Positions 28,183 to 38,105 of a stretch of DNA of 64,000 nucleotides are shown here, piece by piece. The first letter of the stretch is position 1. The number at the start of each line of letters is the position of its first letter. Made by a program: the position numbers and the translations under genes. This DNA comes from Clostridium carboxidivorans P7 (GTDB lineage Bacteria; Bacillota; Clostridia; Clostridiales; Clostridiaceae): positions 372,001 through 436,000 of the forward strand of contig NZ_CP011803.1 in assembly GCF_001038625.1 (NCBI RefSeq), written 5' to 3'. The notes beneath the pieces were generated by a model. The model saw nothing but the letters and a program-made list of their open reading frames with translations, ran no database searches and was not told the origin of the DNA.

Positions 28183-28419
28183 GATCTCACCTCTTTTAAA
28201 CTTAGTTTTTGCAAAATAAACTATATTATTCCTTAATAAGCTTAAGTGTCATGTCCTATATATCTTTTGAATTTCAATGTGTTACGGATGGCAGCCATCG
28301 GATAAAATTTGTCATATGGGAAATCATATATAAAGTGAAATAAATTCTATCTAAATTATGATGAAATGAAGGTACATAAACAAATACAAGAAATTAAAAA
28401 GTAAGGGGTAGATGCAATA

Positions 28420-30645
28420 GTGCGTGGATTATTAAAATATTTAAAACCATTTATTGGACTTATTATTGCTGCAATAGCATTATTATTTGTGCAGGCAATG
28501 TGTGATTTAGCACTGCCAGATTATATGTCTAATATAGTAAATGTAGGTATACAACAAGGGGGGATTGAAAATGCAGTACCTCAAGCTGTAAGAAAGAGTG
28601 AAATGGATAAACTTACATTATTTATTTTTGGAAAAGATAAAGATGCAGTTATGAGTAATTATGTATTTGTAGACAAATCAAGTAAAGATTATGACAAGTA
28701 TGTTAAAGAGTATCCTGTTCTTGTAAGTGAACCAATTTACGTACTTAAAAATGTAAGTAATACAGAAATTAATAAGTTAAATCCTATTATAGGAAAAGCA
28801 CTTCTTACAGTTTCAGGTATTGAAAATATGAAGACCAATGCAAAAGGTGGTGTAATTAATTTTAATGGAAGGAAACTTCCTGCAAATACAAATTTATTTG
28901 CTTTGTTTGGAAGACTACCTGAAGATCAACGTGGAAAAATCATGGAAGAAGGAGCAAAGAAGTTTACAGCGCTAGGAGATAAGATGATTGTTCAGGCGGC
29001 CGCCAGCTCAGTTAAAGTTGAATACAAGGCTTTAGGAATAAACACAGACAAAATTCAGAATAGCTATATCATTAACATTGGAGTTAGGATGATTTTAATA
29101 TCTCTTTTAAGTGCAGTATGCATTGTAGCTGTTGGTTTTTTTGCATCTAGAACTGCTGCAGGACTTTCAAGAAATTTGAGAAGTAGAATATTCGCAAAGG
29201 TTCAAAGTTTTTCAAATGCTGAGATGAATAAATTTTCTACAGCTTCACTTATTACAAGAACTACTAATGATATCACTCAAATTCAGATGCTTATTGTTAT
29301 AATGATAAGAATGATATTTTATGCCCCAATTATAGGTATTGGTGGTGTTATAAAGGCTATGTCTCGAAGTACTTCTATGTCTTGGATTATTGCATTGGCA
29401 GTAGCAGCACTTTTAATAGTTATTATTGCTGTGATTTTCGTTGCTATGCCCAAATTTAAGATTATACAAAAACTTATAGATAAACTAAATCTTGTTACTA
29501 GAGAAAATCTTTCAGGTATGATGGTAGTAAGAGCCTTTAATACTCAAAAATTTGAAGAAGAAAGATTTGATAAGGCAAACAAAGATCTTACAGACACAAG
29601 CTTGTTTGTAAATCGTGTAATGGTAGTTCTGTTTCCTTTCATGATGCTTATAATGAATGGCGTAACAGTATTAATTATTTGGGTTGGTGCTCAACAGATT
29701 GCAAATTCCAGTATGCAGGTGGGAGATATGATGGCCTTCATGCAGTATGCTATGCAGATTTTATTTGCATTTCTCATGATGTCTTTTATGTTTATTATGA
29801 TACCTAGAGCTTCTGTAGCTGGACAGCGTATAGTGGAAGTTTTGGAAACAGACACTGTAATAAATGATCCTAAATCACCCAAGAATTTTGACAATAATTT
29901 AAAAGGTATTGTAGAGTTTAACAATGTTTCTTTTAGATATCCTGGGGCAGAAGAAGATGTACTTAAGAATATTAGCTTTAAGGCTTTACCCGGACAGACA
30001 ACAGCCATTATTGGAGCTACTGGCTCGGGTAAAACTACACTCATTAGTTTGATACCAAGATTTTATGATGTAACCGATGGTCAGCTTTTTGTAGATGGTG
30101 TTGATGTACGGGAGGTTACTCAACATGATTTAAGGGATAAGGTTGGTTATGTTCCTCAAAAAGGTAATTTATTCAGTGGTACTATAGAATCTAACTTGAA
30201 GTATGCAAAAGAAAATGCAGAAGAAGAAGATCTAAGAGAAGCTTCAGAGATAGCTCAGGCTATGGAATTCATAAATGATAAACCTGATGGTTTTAAAACA
30301 GAAATTTCACAGGGTGGAACTAACGTTTCTGGAGGACAGAAGCAGAGACTGGCTATTGCCCGTGCCCTTGTAAAAAAACCAGAAATCTTTATATTTGATG
30401 ACAGTTTCTCAGCACTTGATTTTAAAACTGATGCTGCACTTAGAAAAGCACTTAAAGCCAAGACTAGTTCTACAACAGTCATAATTGTAGCCCAAAGAAT
30501 TGCAACTATAAAAAATGCTGAACAGATAATAGTTCTTGATGAAGGTAAAATAGTAGGTACGGGCACTAATAAACAGCTTATGGAGACATGTGAGACCTAT
30601 AAAGAAATTGCTTTGTCACAGCTTTCGAAGGAGGAGTTAGCATGA
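28420..30645 (+). CDS. ABC exporter half-transporter, degenerate-site subunit
   Basis: The 741-residue protein has six TM segments fused to one nucleotide-binding domain. A large extracytoplasmic insertion of about 165 residues sits between TM1 and TM2 (residues about 45-215), as in many clostridial exporters of this type. Walker A is GATGSGKTT, the signature is VSGGQKQR, and Walker B is IFIFDDSFSALD. Asp replaces the catalytic Glu, which marks the degenerate-site partner of heterodimeric multidrug exporters such as BmrC/BmrD or TM287/288. It starts at GTG with AAGGGG upstream. It overlaps the next gene by 4 bases (ATGA), so equimolar production is expected. The substrate is unknown. Confidence 0.9.
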   Translation: MRGLLKYLKPFIGLIIAAIALLFVQAMCDLALPDYMSNIVNVGIQQGGIENAVPQAVRKSEMDKLTLFIFGKDKDAVMSNYVFVDKSSKDYDKYVKEYPVLVSEPIYVLKNVSNTEINKLNPIIGKALLTVSGIENMKTNAKGGVINFNGRKLPANTNLFALFGRLPEDQRGKIMEEGAKKFTALGDKMIVQAAASSVKVEYKALGINTDKIQNSYIINIGVRMILISLLSAVCIVAVGFFASRTAAGLSRNLRSRIFAKVQSFSNAEMNKFSTASLITRTTNDITQIQMLIVIMIRMIFYAPIIGIGGVIKAMSRSTSMSWIIALAVAALLIVIIAVIFVAMPKFKIIQKLIDKLNLVTRENLSGMMVVRAFNTQKFEEERFDKANKDLTDTSLFVNRVMVVLFPFMMLIMNGVTVLIIWVGAQQIANSSMQVGDMMAFMQYAMQILFAFLMMSFMFIMIPRASVAGQRIVEVLETDTVINDPKSPKNFDNNLKGIVEFNNVSFRYPGAEEDVLKNISFKALPGQTTAIIGATGSGKTTLISLIPRFYDVTDGQLFVDGVDVREVTQHDLRDKVGYVPQKGNLFSGTIESNLKYAKENAEEEDLREASEIAQAMEFINDKPDGFKTEISQGGTNVSGGQKQRLAIARALVKKPEIFIFDDSFSALDFKTDAALRKALKAKTSSTTVIIVAQRIATIKNAEQIIVLDEGKIVGTGTNKQLMETCETYKEIALSQLSKEELA

Positions 30646-32525
30646 GCGATAAAAACAATAAGTCTGTAAACTCTGAAGGTAGAAGACATCGAGGTCCTGG
30701 TGGTGGCCCAATGGCTATGATGAAGGGGGAAAAGGCTCGTGATTTTAAGGCTACAATGAGTAAGTTAATCAAATATTTAAGTGTGTATAGAATGTCAATA
30801 ATCATAGTCTTTATTTTTGCAATAGTTAGTGCAGCTTTAGGTGTAGCAGGTCCTAAGATTTTGGGAAGGGCAACTACAAAATTGTTCGAAGGAATAATGG
30901 CTAAAATTGCGGGTACAGGAAATATTGACTTTGATTATATCAGAAATATAGTTCTTATACTTATAGCCCTATATTTGATAAGTGCTTTTTTTGCTTATAT
31001 ACAGGGGTGGATTATGTCAAGTGTATCCATGAAAGTAAGCTATAACATGAGAAAGGAACTCTCAGAAAAAATTAATAAAATGCCTCTTAAATATTTTGAC
31101 AGTACAAATCATGGTGAGGTATTATCCCGTGTTACAAATGATGTTGATACATTAAGTCAGACGCTTAACCAGAGCTTGGGACAGATAATTACATCAGTAA
31201 CTACTGTAATTGGAGTTCTTGTAATGATGCTTACAATTAGCTGGCAGCTTACTCTTGTAGCGCTTGTTATGATTCCTTTATCTTTTCTTCTTATAATGTT
31301 TATTGTAAAGAATTCTCAAAAGTTTTTTAAACAGCAGCAAGATTATTTGGGAAATGTAAATGGACATATTGAAGAAATGTATAGTGGACACTTGGTAATG
31401 AAAGCTTTTAATGGAGAGAAAAAAAGTGTTGAAAAATTTGATAAATTAAATAGCAGTCTTTTCAGCTCAGCGTGGAAGTCACAGTTTTTAACAAGTATAA
31501 TGATGCCTCTTATGAATTTTGTAGGTAATCTAGGTTATGTTGGAGTATGTATACTGGGTGGATATCTAGCTGCAAAAGGAAGTATTTCTGTTGGAGATAT
31601 TCAAGCCTTTATACAATATGTACGTCAATTTACACAGCCTATTTCACAGATTGCCAATATATCCAATATACTTCAACAGACTGCGGCATCAGCTGAGAGA
31701 GTATTTGAATTTTTAGCAGAGGAAGAAGAAGTGCCTGAAACCTCTAATCCTGTAAATCCTGAAAATGTAGACGGAAGTGTAGAGTTTAAGAATGTACATT
31801 TTGGATATAAGCCTAAGACTACAGTTATAAATGATTTCTCAGTTAAGGTTAGAGAAGGACAGAGGGTTGCAATTGTTGGACCAACAGGTGCAGGCAAGAC
31901 TACCATGATAAAACTTCTTATGCGTTTTTATGATGTAACTAAAGGTGCAATATTAATTGACGGACATGATATAAGAAATTTTACGCGTGAAGGACTACGT
32001 TCAATGTTTGGAATGGTTCTTCAAGATACATGGCTGTATAATGGCACTATAATGGAGAATATAAGATATGGAAAACTTGATGCAAGTGATGAAGAGGTTA
32101 AAAAAGCTGCAAGAGCAGCTCATGTAGATGGCTTTGTGCATACTCTTCCAGATGGTTACAATATGGTTCTTAATGAAGAAGCAAGTAACGTATCTCAAGG
32201 GCAAAAACAACTTTTGACAATTGCAAGAGCTATTCTTTCAGATCCAAAGGTACTCATTCTTGATGAAGCTACAAGTTCCGTTGATACTCGTACAGAAGTA
32301 CAAATTCAAAAGGCTATGAATAATCTTATGAAAAACCGTACCAGCTTCATAATAGCACATCGTCTATCAACTGTTCGTGATGCTGATCTAATACTTGTTA
32401 TGAAGCATGGCGATATTGTTGAACAAGGGAATCATGAAGAATTGCTTGAAACTGAAGGCTTCTATGCTAGTCTTTATAACAGCCAATTTGAATTAGCTGA
32501 AACGGCAATAGATGATAATCTTTAA
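30642..32525 (+). CDS. ABC exporter half-transporter, catalytic-site subunit
   Basis: The 627-residue type IV ABC exporter subunit has a Gly/Arg-rich cytoplasmic N-terminus (residues 10-30), six TM segments and one ATPase domain. Walker A is GPTGAGKTT, the signature is divergent (VSQGQKQ instead of LSGGQ), and Walker B is VLILDEATSSVD with the catalytic Glu. The divergent signature pairs with the Asp-type Walker B of the upstream subunit, exactly the asymmetry expected for a heterodimer with one active site. GGAGG lies before the ATG inside the upstream gene. Confidence 0.9.
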   Translation: MSDKNNKSVNSEGRRHRGPGGGPMAMMKGEKARDFKATMSKLIKYLSVYRMSIIIVFIFAIVSAALGVAGPKILGRATTKLFEGIMAKIAGTGNIDFDYIRNIVLILIALYLISAFFAYIQGWIMSSVSMKVSYNMRKELSEKINKMPLKYFDSTNHGEVLSRVTNDVDTLSQTLNQSLGQIITSVTTVIGVLVMMLTISWQLTLVALVMIPLSFLLIMFIVKNSQKFFKQQQDYLGNVNGHIEEMYSGHLVMKAFNGEKKSVEKFDKLNSSLFSSAWKSQFLTSIMMPLMNFVGNLGYVGVCILGGYLAAKGSISVGDIQAFIQYVRQFTQPISQIANISNILQQTAASAERVFEFLAEEEEVPETSNPVNPENVDGSVEFKNVHFGYKPKTTVINDFSVKVREGQRVAIVGPTGAGKTTMIKLLMRFYDVTKGAILIDGHDIRNFTREGLRSMFGMVLQDTWLYNGTIMENIRYGKLDASDEEVKKAARAAHVDGFVHTLPDGYNMVLNEEASNVSQGQKQLLTIARAILSDPKVLILDEATSSVDTRTEVQIQKAMNNLMKNRTSFIIAHRLSTVRDADLILVMKHGDIVEQGNHEELLETEGFYASLYNSQFELAETAIDDNL

Positions 32526-32677
32526 AATTATAAAAGGATATCAAAGGATTGAATGAAGTTTATGACAGATGTATTTCTAGAGCATGGCTAAGTATTTTAT
32601 AAAAATGTGCTATAATTAGATTTAAATAAAATATATGCTAGCATGCTGCACGAGATATTATTAGAAGGTGTTCATAA

Positions 32678-33391
32678 ATGGAGAATAATTTAATATTAAC
32701 AGAACTTGAAAAAGTAATCTTAAATAAAATACAAAATTACATTAATAAAAACGAGAAGGTTGGGATAGATACAGTAGCAAAGGAATGCTTTGTTTCAAAA
32801 TCAGCAATTGTAAAGTTATCCAAAAAGCTGGGGTATAGTGGATATAGTGAAATGTATTATACTATTCTTGCAACTAATAATAATGCATTAAAATTAGATT
32901 TTACTCATAATAGTGATACTATGTGTATGGATGAACACTTAAAAAAGAATATTGATATACTTGTAGAAATGCTAAGAAAGTTTAGAAATGAAAAGATTTA
33001 TTTAGATTCTTTAGGAATTTGTGATAGTGCAAAGGAATATTATTTGCAAAAGTTATTAATATTTGGATTTGATGCAGCTAGCAGTTATCATTATGAAGTC
33101 TTTAAAAATGTTAAATCCGGACTTTACTTTTTCTTTTCTCATTCTGGATGTAGATCAGAGATTATAGAAAAGGTTAATGAAGCTATTAAAAATAATTTTA
33201 AGGTTATATCCTTTACTTCTAATAAAGATTCACCGCTGGCAAAAATGTCTGATGTCGCAATTGAAGTAGCAGGAATAAAATCGGAGAGAGAACATTATTT
33301 GCCAAACTTTTTTACTGCTAATTTAATAATTTTGCTTGAATTAGCATTAAGCGAATATTCTAAAAGATACTTATCTAATGAGGATGATTAA
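32678..33391 (+). CDS. RpiR/MurR-family transcription regulator
   Basis: The 237-residue protein has an N-terminal HTH (VAKECFVSKSAIVKLSKKLGYSGYSEM) and a C-terminal SIS sugar-isomerase-like domain (residues about 95-235, with FFFSHSGCRSEIIEKVNEA binding a phosphosugar). The gene lies 190 bases before a GH4 phospho-glycosidase gene on the same strand, the same pairing as GlvR with GlvA in Bacillus. A maltose-6-phosphate-type ligand is therefore a reasonable inference. Confidence 0.85.
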   Translation: MENNLILTELEKVILNKIQNYINKNEKVGIDTVAKECFVSKSAIVKLSKKLGYSGYSEMYYTILATNNNALKLDFTHNSDTMCMDEHLKKNIDILVEMLRKFRNEKIYLDSLGICDSAKEYYLQKLLIFGFDAASSYHYEVFKNVKSGLYFFFSHSGCRSEIIEKVNEAIKNNFKVISFTSNKDSPLAKMSDVAIEVAGIKSEREHYLPNFFTANLIILLELALSEYSKRYLSNEDD

Positions 33392-33430
33392 GTATGTATC
33401 AATCTTGTAGAAAATTATATTGTGAAAATG

Positions 33431-33460
33431 AACTGATAATTCTTTTTATCAGTTTTTTTT
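33431..33460 (+). terminator. Rho-independent terminator
   Basis: Perfect 8-bp stem AACTGATA / TATCAGTT with an 8-base loop and eight T. It separates the regulator and GH4 gene into two transcripts. Confidence 0.8.
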
Positions 33461-33580
33461 ATTTGTAACACAGTGAACTTTTTTACTATAGGTAAATATT
33501 TTCACAATGGTAGAAAGTGTATTGATAAGGGAAGTAAGCTGGATTATATTATACATAAATAAGAAAAGGAGAAACATAAA

Positions 33581-34918
33581 ATGAAAAAGTATTCAATTTG
33601 TATTGTTGGCGGAGGAAGCCGTTATACACCAGATATGCTTGCAATGTTATGTAATCAAAAAGGCAGATTTCCTTTAAAGAAAATAGTTTTATATGATATT
33701 GAGAGTGAACGTCAGGAGGTGGTTGGAAAATATGCAAAAATATTATTTAAAGAATATTATCCAGAACTAGAGGAAGTAGTATATACCACTGATGAAAAAA
33801 AGGCGTTTCAGGATATAGATTTTGCTCTTATGCAAATTCGTGCAGGAAGATTAAAGATGCGTGAAAAGGATGAGAAGATTTCGCTTAAGCATGGTTGCCT
33901 TGGTCAGGAAACTTGTGGTGCAGGAGGATTTGCTTATGGTTTAAGAAGTGTTCCTGCTATTATAGATTTAATAAAGAATATTAGGACTTATTCTCCAAAG
34001 TGTTGGATCTTAAATTATTCCAATCCTGCTGCAATTGTTGCAGAGGCAACAAAAAGAGTGTTTCCTAAGGATTATCGTATTATTAATATTTGTGACATGC
34101 CAATTGCAATTATGGATGTTTATGCAAGTGTGCTTGGATTAAATAGAAGAGATTTAGAACCGAAATATTTTGGATTAAATCATTTTGGCTGGTTTACACA
34201 TATTTTGGACAAGAAAACAGGAGAAGATTATTTACCTAAATTGAGAGAAATATTAAAAACTCCAGTAGATGTACAGACAGAACCTCTTTTTCAGGAGAAG
34301 TCGTGGAAATCAACCTTTGAATTTATGAGTCAAATGATTAATGACTATGATGAATATTTACCAAATACTTATTTACAGTATTATTTGTATCCAGAAAAGA
34401 TGAAAAATAAAGAAAATCCTGAATACACAAGAGCTAATGAAGTAATGGATGGAAATGAAAAAGAAACCTATAATAGAATGAATAAAATTATATCATTAGG
34501 GAAGATACATGGTACAGAATATGAAATTAATAGTGAGGTTGGATGTCATGCTGAGTACATAGTAGATCTAGCAACAGCAATTGCTAATAATACAAATGAA
34601 ATTTTTTTAATTATTACAGAGAACAATGGAGTTATTAATAATATTTCACCTGATGCCATGGTTGAAGTTCCATGCCGTGTTGGAAGTAATGGAGTAGAAC
34701 CATTAATTGTAGGAAACATACCAACCTTTTATAAGGGACTTATTGAAAATCAATATGCCTATGAAAAGCTTGCAGTAGATGCCTGTTTAGAGGGAAGTTA
34801 TCAAAAAGCATTACAGGCTCTCGTACTAAATCGTACAGTTATAAACACAGATACTGCTAAAGAACTGTTAAAGGATTTAATTGAAGTTAACAAAGGATAT
34901 TGGAATAAACTACATTAA
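33581..34918 (+). CDS. malH: 6-phospho-alpha-glucosidase (GH4)
   Basis: The 445-residue GH4 enzyme uses NAD+ and a divalent metal. The nucleotide motif GGGSRYTPD is at residues about 10-18, the metal-binding Cys171 lies in NICDMPIAI, and GLNHFGWFTH is at about 198-207. The CDMP form is the one described for 6-phospho-alpha-glucosidases (MalH/GlvA); phospho-beta-glucosidases usually have CN(I/V)P. It hydrolyses PTS-imported phospho-disaccharides such as maltose-6-phosphate. AAAAGGAG precedes the ATG. No PTS permease gene is nearby, so the importer must be elsewhere. Confidence 0.88.
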   Translation: MKKYSICIVGGGSRYTPDMLAMLCNQKGRFPLKKIVLYDIESERQEVVGKYAKILFKEYYPELEEVVYTTDEKKAFQDIDFALMQIRAGRLKMREKDEKISLKHGCLGQETCGAGGFAYGLRSVPAIIDLIKNIRTYSPKCWILNYSNPAAIVAEATKRVFPKDYRIINICDMPIAIMDVYASVLGLNRRDLEPKYFGLNHFGWFTHILDKKTGEDYLPKLREILKTPVDVQTEPLFQEKSWKSTFEFMSQMINDYDEYLPNTYLQYYLYPEKMKNKENPEYTRANEVMDGNEKETYNRMNKIISLGKIHGTEYEINSEVGCHAEYIVDLATAIANNTNEIFLIITENNGVINNISPDAMVEVPCRVGSNGVEPLIVGNIPTFYKGLIENQYAYEKLAVDACLEGSYQKALQALVLNRTVINTDTAKELLKDLIEVNKGYWNKLH

Positions 34919-34956
34919 GTTTTAAACAGTTCATGGGATTATTGAAAAGTCTAAGA

Positions 34957-35026
34957 AAGTGGCTGGTGCACTAAGAATAAATACTACAATATATTGTATG
35001 AATTTCTTAATGCAACAGCCATTTTT
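34957..35026. repeat. Dispersed hairpin repeat, copy 1
   Basis: Arms TGGCTGgTGCAcTAAGAA and TTCTTAATGCAACAGCCA (18 bp, two mismatches) enclose a conserved loop containing ACAATATATTGT. A second copy with the same loop but different, still complementary arms is at 60571-60633. It lies 3' of the GH4 gene and is followed by ATTTTTGT, so it may also work as a terminator. Confidence 0.65.
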
Positions 35027-35051
35027 GTCTTATATTATACAATAAAAGTTG

Positions 35052-35615
35052 TTAATATATCCCGTAATCTAATATGCATAGTTCTCTATTTTCATCATAC
35101 CCAAAAGTACTTAGCTTTGAAAATTCATACTGGACAGCAGCAGATTTAAATACTAGTTTTTCTTTAAAGCTATCCAGAAGCAATAAAAATGTACTGCTGT
35201 TAGTAAAAGAGTTGTCTTCTTTAATGTGAGAATATATGGTATCAGGACAATCATCATTTTTGGCTAAAGGAACTACGGGTTTGTGTATGGTTAAATATAT
35301 AAATTTGCTTTTATATATGGCATAAACAGGGCACAGTATTTTTTTAAAAGGCATTATAGAACCATCTTCGGAATGATATAAATTAAATTCATTAATACAT
35401 TGTTCAGCACCAAAAGGTAAACCGCTTAAGGTTGAATCAGAGGATGTTTTTATTATTAGATTATCTACCAAATATACACATCTGGCGCTGCGTGCAATAA
35501 GGTTTTTTCTATTTAATTGTTTCATGAGTTTTTTACTTATGAGTTTATTCTCACCTAAGTGCATATTATAGCTATCTTTCAAGTATTTTTCAACTTGAGC
35601 TAAATTGTAATCCAT
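35052..35615 (-). CDS. Hypothetical protein, possible kinase-like fold
   Basis: The 187-residue soluble protein starts at the ATG with GGAGGTG 5 bases upstream; a longer frame to 35666 has no ribosome site. The patterns VYLVDNLIIKT, then an Asn/Glu-containing helix (EQCINEFNLY), then ICPVYAIYKSKFIYLTIHKPVVPL and a C-terminal CILDYGIY recall the Lys-Glu-hinge-DxG order of small protein-kinase-like proteins. However, no HxD...N catalytic loop is visible. I do not recognise the family. It is monocistronic. Confidence 0.55.
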   Translation of the reverse strand: MDYNLAQVEKYLKDSYNMHLGENKLISKKLMKQLNRKNLIARSARCVYLVDNLIIKTSSDSTLSGLPFGAEQCINEFNLYHSEDGSIMPFKKILCPVYAIYKSKFIYLTIHKPVVPLAKNDDCPDTIYSHIKEDNSFTNSSTFLLLLDSFKEKLVFKSAAVQYEFSKLSTFGYDENRELCILDYGIY

Positions 35616-36014
35616 AAAACACCTCCATTTATAAAAAAATGACCAAATATAAAAGATAAAATTCAATTATTGAAATATTCTATAATAAATAATATAATAT
35701 GTATCGTTAAATGTCCAGATGTTTTATGTTAAAATTCTAATTAATATTAGAAAATACGTGGGATTTATACTTCCAAATTTATAAGATTATGTATTTGACA
35801 TGATTATCATATTTATAATTTAATTTTGCATATTGAATATAATATGATTTTAACATTCAATATGATTTAAAGTAGTTGTAAAATTATGGATAAAGGTGTG
35901 AAATTTAAATACAATTGATTGAAATTTAAAAATTAAGTTTAGTTTAGAACATAATAGTTAAGAATGAAATTATAATTAAGAGTTTTTACTATGCTGTAAA
36001 TAAAAATCTTAAAT
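35616..36014. other. Long AT-rich intergenic region before glnS
   Basis: No gene is visible. There is a short inverted repeat (CATATTGAATATAATATG type, around 35848-35875). I looked for a T-box leader (AGGGTGGnACCGCG) because glnS follows and found none. The glnS promoter lies at the right end. Confidence 0.4.
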
Positions 36015-36043
36015 TTGAAAAGTTATGTGTAAACTTGTATAAT
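36015..36043 (+). promoter_or_regulatory. Sigma-A promoter of glnS
   Basis: TTGAAA at 36015-36020 and TATAAT at 36038-36043 with a 17-base spacer. The 5' leader would be about 140 bases. Confidence 0.65.
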
Positions 36044-36190
36044 AAAGGAAAGAATTTTAATATGCATATGTTTAACTGGAAACATGTGAATTTCTATAGC
36101 AATTGTAGAAAAAAATGCAGTTTTATGATATATTTATTTCATTGGAAATGAAAAAATTAAATTAAGTATATAGAAAGAGAAGTGGAATTC

Positions 36191-37855
36191 ATGGAAGAAA
36201 ATAACGTTAAATCCAATTTTATTAAAAATATTATTACAGAAGACTTGGAATCAGGAAAACATAAACAAATAGTTACTCGTTTTCCTCCAGAACCAAATGG
36301 ATATTTACATATAGGTCATGCTAAATCTATAACATTGAATTTTGAGTTGGCAGATGAGTTTAATGGAAAAACTAATTTGCGTTTTGATGATACAAATCCT
36401 GTAAAGGAAGATACAGAATATGTAGAGTCCATAAAAGAGGATGTTAAGTGGTTAGGCTTTGATTGGGATGCATTATATTTTGCTTCTGATTATTTTGATG
36501 AAATGTATAAAAGAGCCTTAGTACTTATTAAAAAAGGTAAGGCTTTTGTATGTGATTTAACAGCAGAAGAAATAAGAGAGCATAGAGGAACTTTAACAAA
36601 ACCAGGAGTAGAAAGTCCTTACAGAAATAGAACAGTAGAAGAAAATTTAGATTTATTTGAGCGTATGAGAAGTGGTGAATTCAAGGATGGAGAAAAAGTT
36701 TTAAGAGCAAAAATTGATATGACTTCACCTAACATAAACATGAGAGATCCTGTAATTTATCGTATAGCTCATTCTACTCATCATAATACAGGAGATAAAT
36801 GGTGTATATATCCTATGTACGATTTTGCACATCCTATTGAGGATGCTATTGAGGGAGTTACACATTCAATTTGTACTTTAGAGTTTGAAGATCACCGTCC
36901 TCTATATGATTGGGTAGTAAGAGAATGTGAAATGGAATCACAACCAAGACAAATTGAATTTGCAAGATTGAATGTTACAAATACAGTTACAAGTAAGAGA
37001 AAACTAAAAAAGTTAGTGGATGAAAAGTTTGTAGATGGATGGGATGACCCACGAATGCCAACTATTGCAGGTATTAGAAGAAGAGGATATACTCCTGAAT
37101 CCATTCGTAATTTCTGTAGAGAGATTGGAGTGGCAAAAGCCAGCAGTGTGGTAGATGAACAAATGTTAGAGCATTTTTTAAGAGAAGATTTAAAAGCAAA
37201 GGTTCCAGCTACTATGGCTGTTTTAAGACCACTAAAAGTTATTATAACAAACTATCCAGAAGGCAAAGTAGAAATGCTTGAAGCTGAAAATAATTCTGAA
37301 AATGAAGCATTAGGGGTACGTCAAATTCCATTTTCAAGAGAATTATATATAGAACAAGAAGATTTTATGGAAAATCCTCCTAAGAAATACTTTAGATTAT
37401 TCCCAGGAAATGAAGTAAGATTTAAAAATGCTTATTTTATAAAGTGTAATGAAGTTATAAAAGATGAAGAGGGCAATGTAGTAGAAATTCACTGTACTTA
37501 TGATCCAGAAACAAAATGTGGAACAGGATTTACAGGAAGAAAGGTAAAAGGAACTATTCACTGGATAGATGCAAGTCATGCTCTTCCAGCAGAATTTAGA
37601 TTATTCCAGCCTTTAATATTGGATGAAGAATCAGAAGAAGATGATGGAAAAGATTTCTTGGATAAGGTTAATCCAAATTCATTAGAAGTATTACAGGGAT
37701 TTGTAGAAGAAAATATGAAGGGCGTAAAGCCACAAGAAAAATTCCAGTTTATAAGAGTAGGATATTTTAATGTAGATGATAAATATAGTACTGATGAGAA
37801 ACCAGTATTTAATAGAGTAGTATCATTAAAGAGTTCATTTAAAATAAAAAAATAA
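36191..37855 (+). CDS. glnS: Glutaminyl-tRNA synthetase
   Basis: The 554-residue class I synthetase matches E. coli GlnRS (554) in length. The HIGH motif is in [14 protein letters not shown] (about residues 34-47) and the KMSKS-like motif is [11 protein letters not shown] (about residue 266). The region [41 protein letters not shown] is the GlnRS-specific catalytic segment, cited here in pieces only. A C-terminal anticodon-binding beta-barrel domain follows. It charges tRNA-Gln with Gln in the cytoplasm. The ATG at 36191 is preferred over a GTG 9 bases upstream because GAGAAGTGG is the ribosome site. Confidence 0.96.
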   Translation: MEENNVKSNFIKNIITEDLESGKHKQIVTRFPPEPNGYLHIGHAKSITLNFELADEFNGKTNLRFDDTNPVKEDTEYVESIKEDVKWLGFDWDALYFASDYFDEMYKRALVLIKKGKAFVCDLTAEEIREHRGTLTKPGVESPYRNRTVEENLDLFERMRSGEFKDGEKVLRAKIDMTSPNINMRDPVIYRIAHSTHHNTGDKWCIYPMYDFAHPIEDAIEGVTHSICTLEFEDHRPLYDWVVRECEMESQPRQIEFARLNVTNTVTSKRKLKKLVDEKFVDGWDDPRMPTIAGIRRRGYTPESIRNFCREIGVAKASSVVDEQMLEHFLREDLKAKVPATMAVLRPLKVIITNYPEGKVEMLEAENNSENEALGVRQIPFSRELYIEQEDFMENPPKKYFRLFPGNEVRFKNAYFIKCNEVIKDEEGNVVEIHCTYDPETKCGTGFTGRKVKGTIHWIDASHALPAEFRLFQPLILDEESEEDDGKDFLDKVNPNSLEVLQGFVEENMKGVKPQEKFQFIRVGYFNVDDKYSTDEKPVFNRVVSLKSSFKIKK

Positions 37856-37934
37856 GTTAAGGTATATTTAAAAAAGTACCTAAAAAGATTAAATTCTGTG
37901 AAGCATTTGTAAATTGATATGGTACTATGAAATT

Positions 37935-37972
37935 AAAACTCCTGTCCTTTAGTTAGGGATGGGAGTTTTTTA
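37935..37972 (+). terminator. Rho-independent terminator of glnS
   Basis: Stem AAACTCCTGTCCTT / AGGGATGGGAGTTT with G-U pairs, AGTT loop region and a T tract. Confidence 0.8.
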
Positions 37973-38105
37973 TCTGTGAAAAGATCAAAATTAGGAGGAA
38001 TTGAGGTGATATCATTTTAATTATTAAAGAGCAAAAAAAGACAGGATTTATATAAAAAGTTAATATATAATATAAAAAAAGGCTAAAGGAGGTAAGCGTT
38101 TTAAA

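Noticed and set aside
28287..28299. GATGGCAGCCATC palindrome upstream of the ABC exporter
   Set aside because: A single 13-base palindrome with no second copy in the window; not enough to call an operator.
35616..36190. Possible T-box leader for glnS
   Set aside because: No T-box sequence (AGGGTGG-type) or specifier-loop structure could be found; only a normal promoter is visible.
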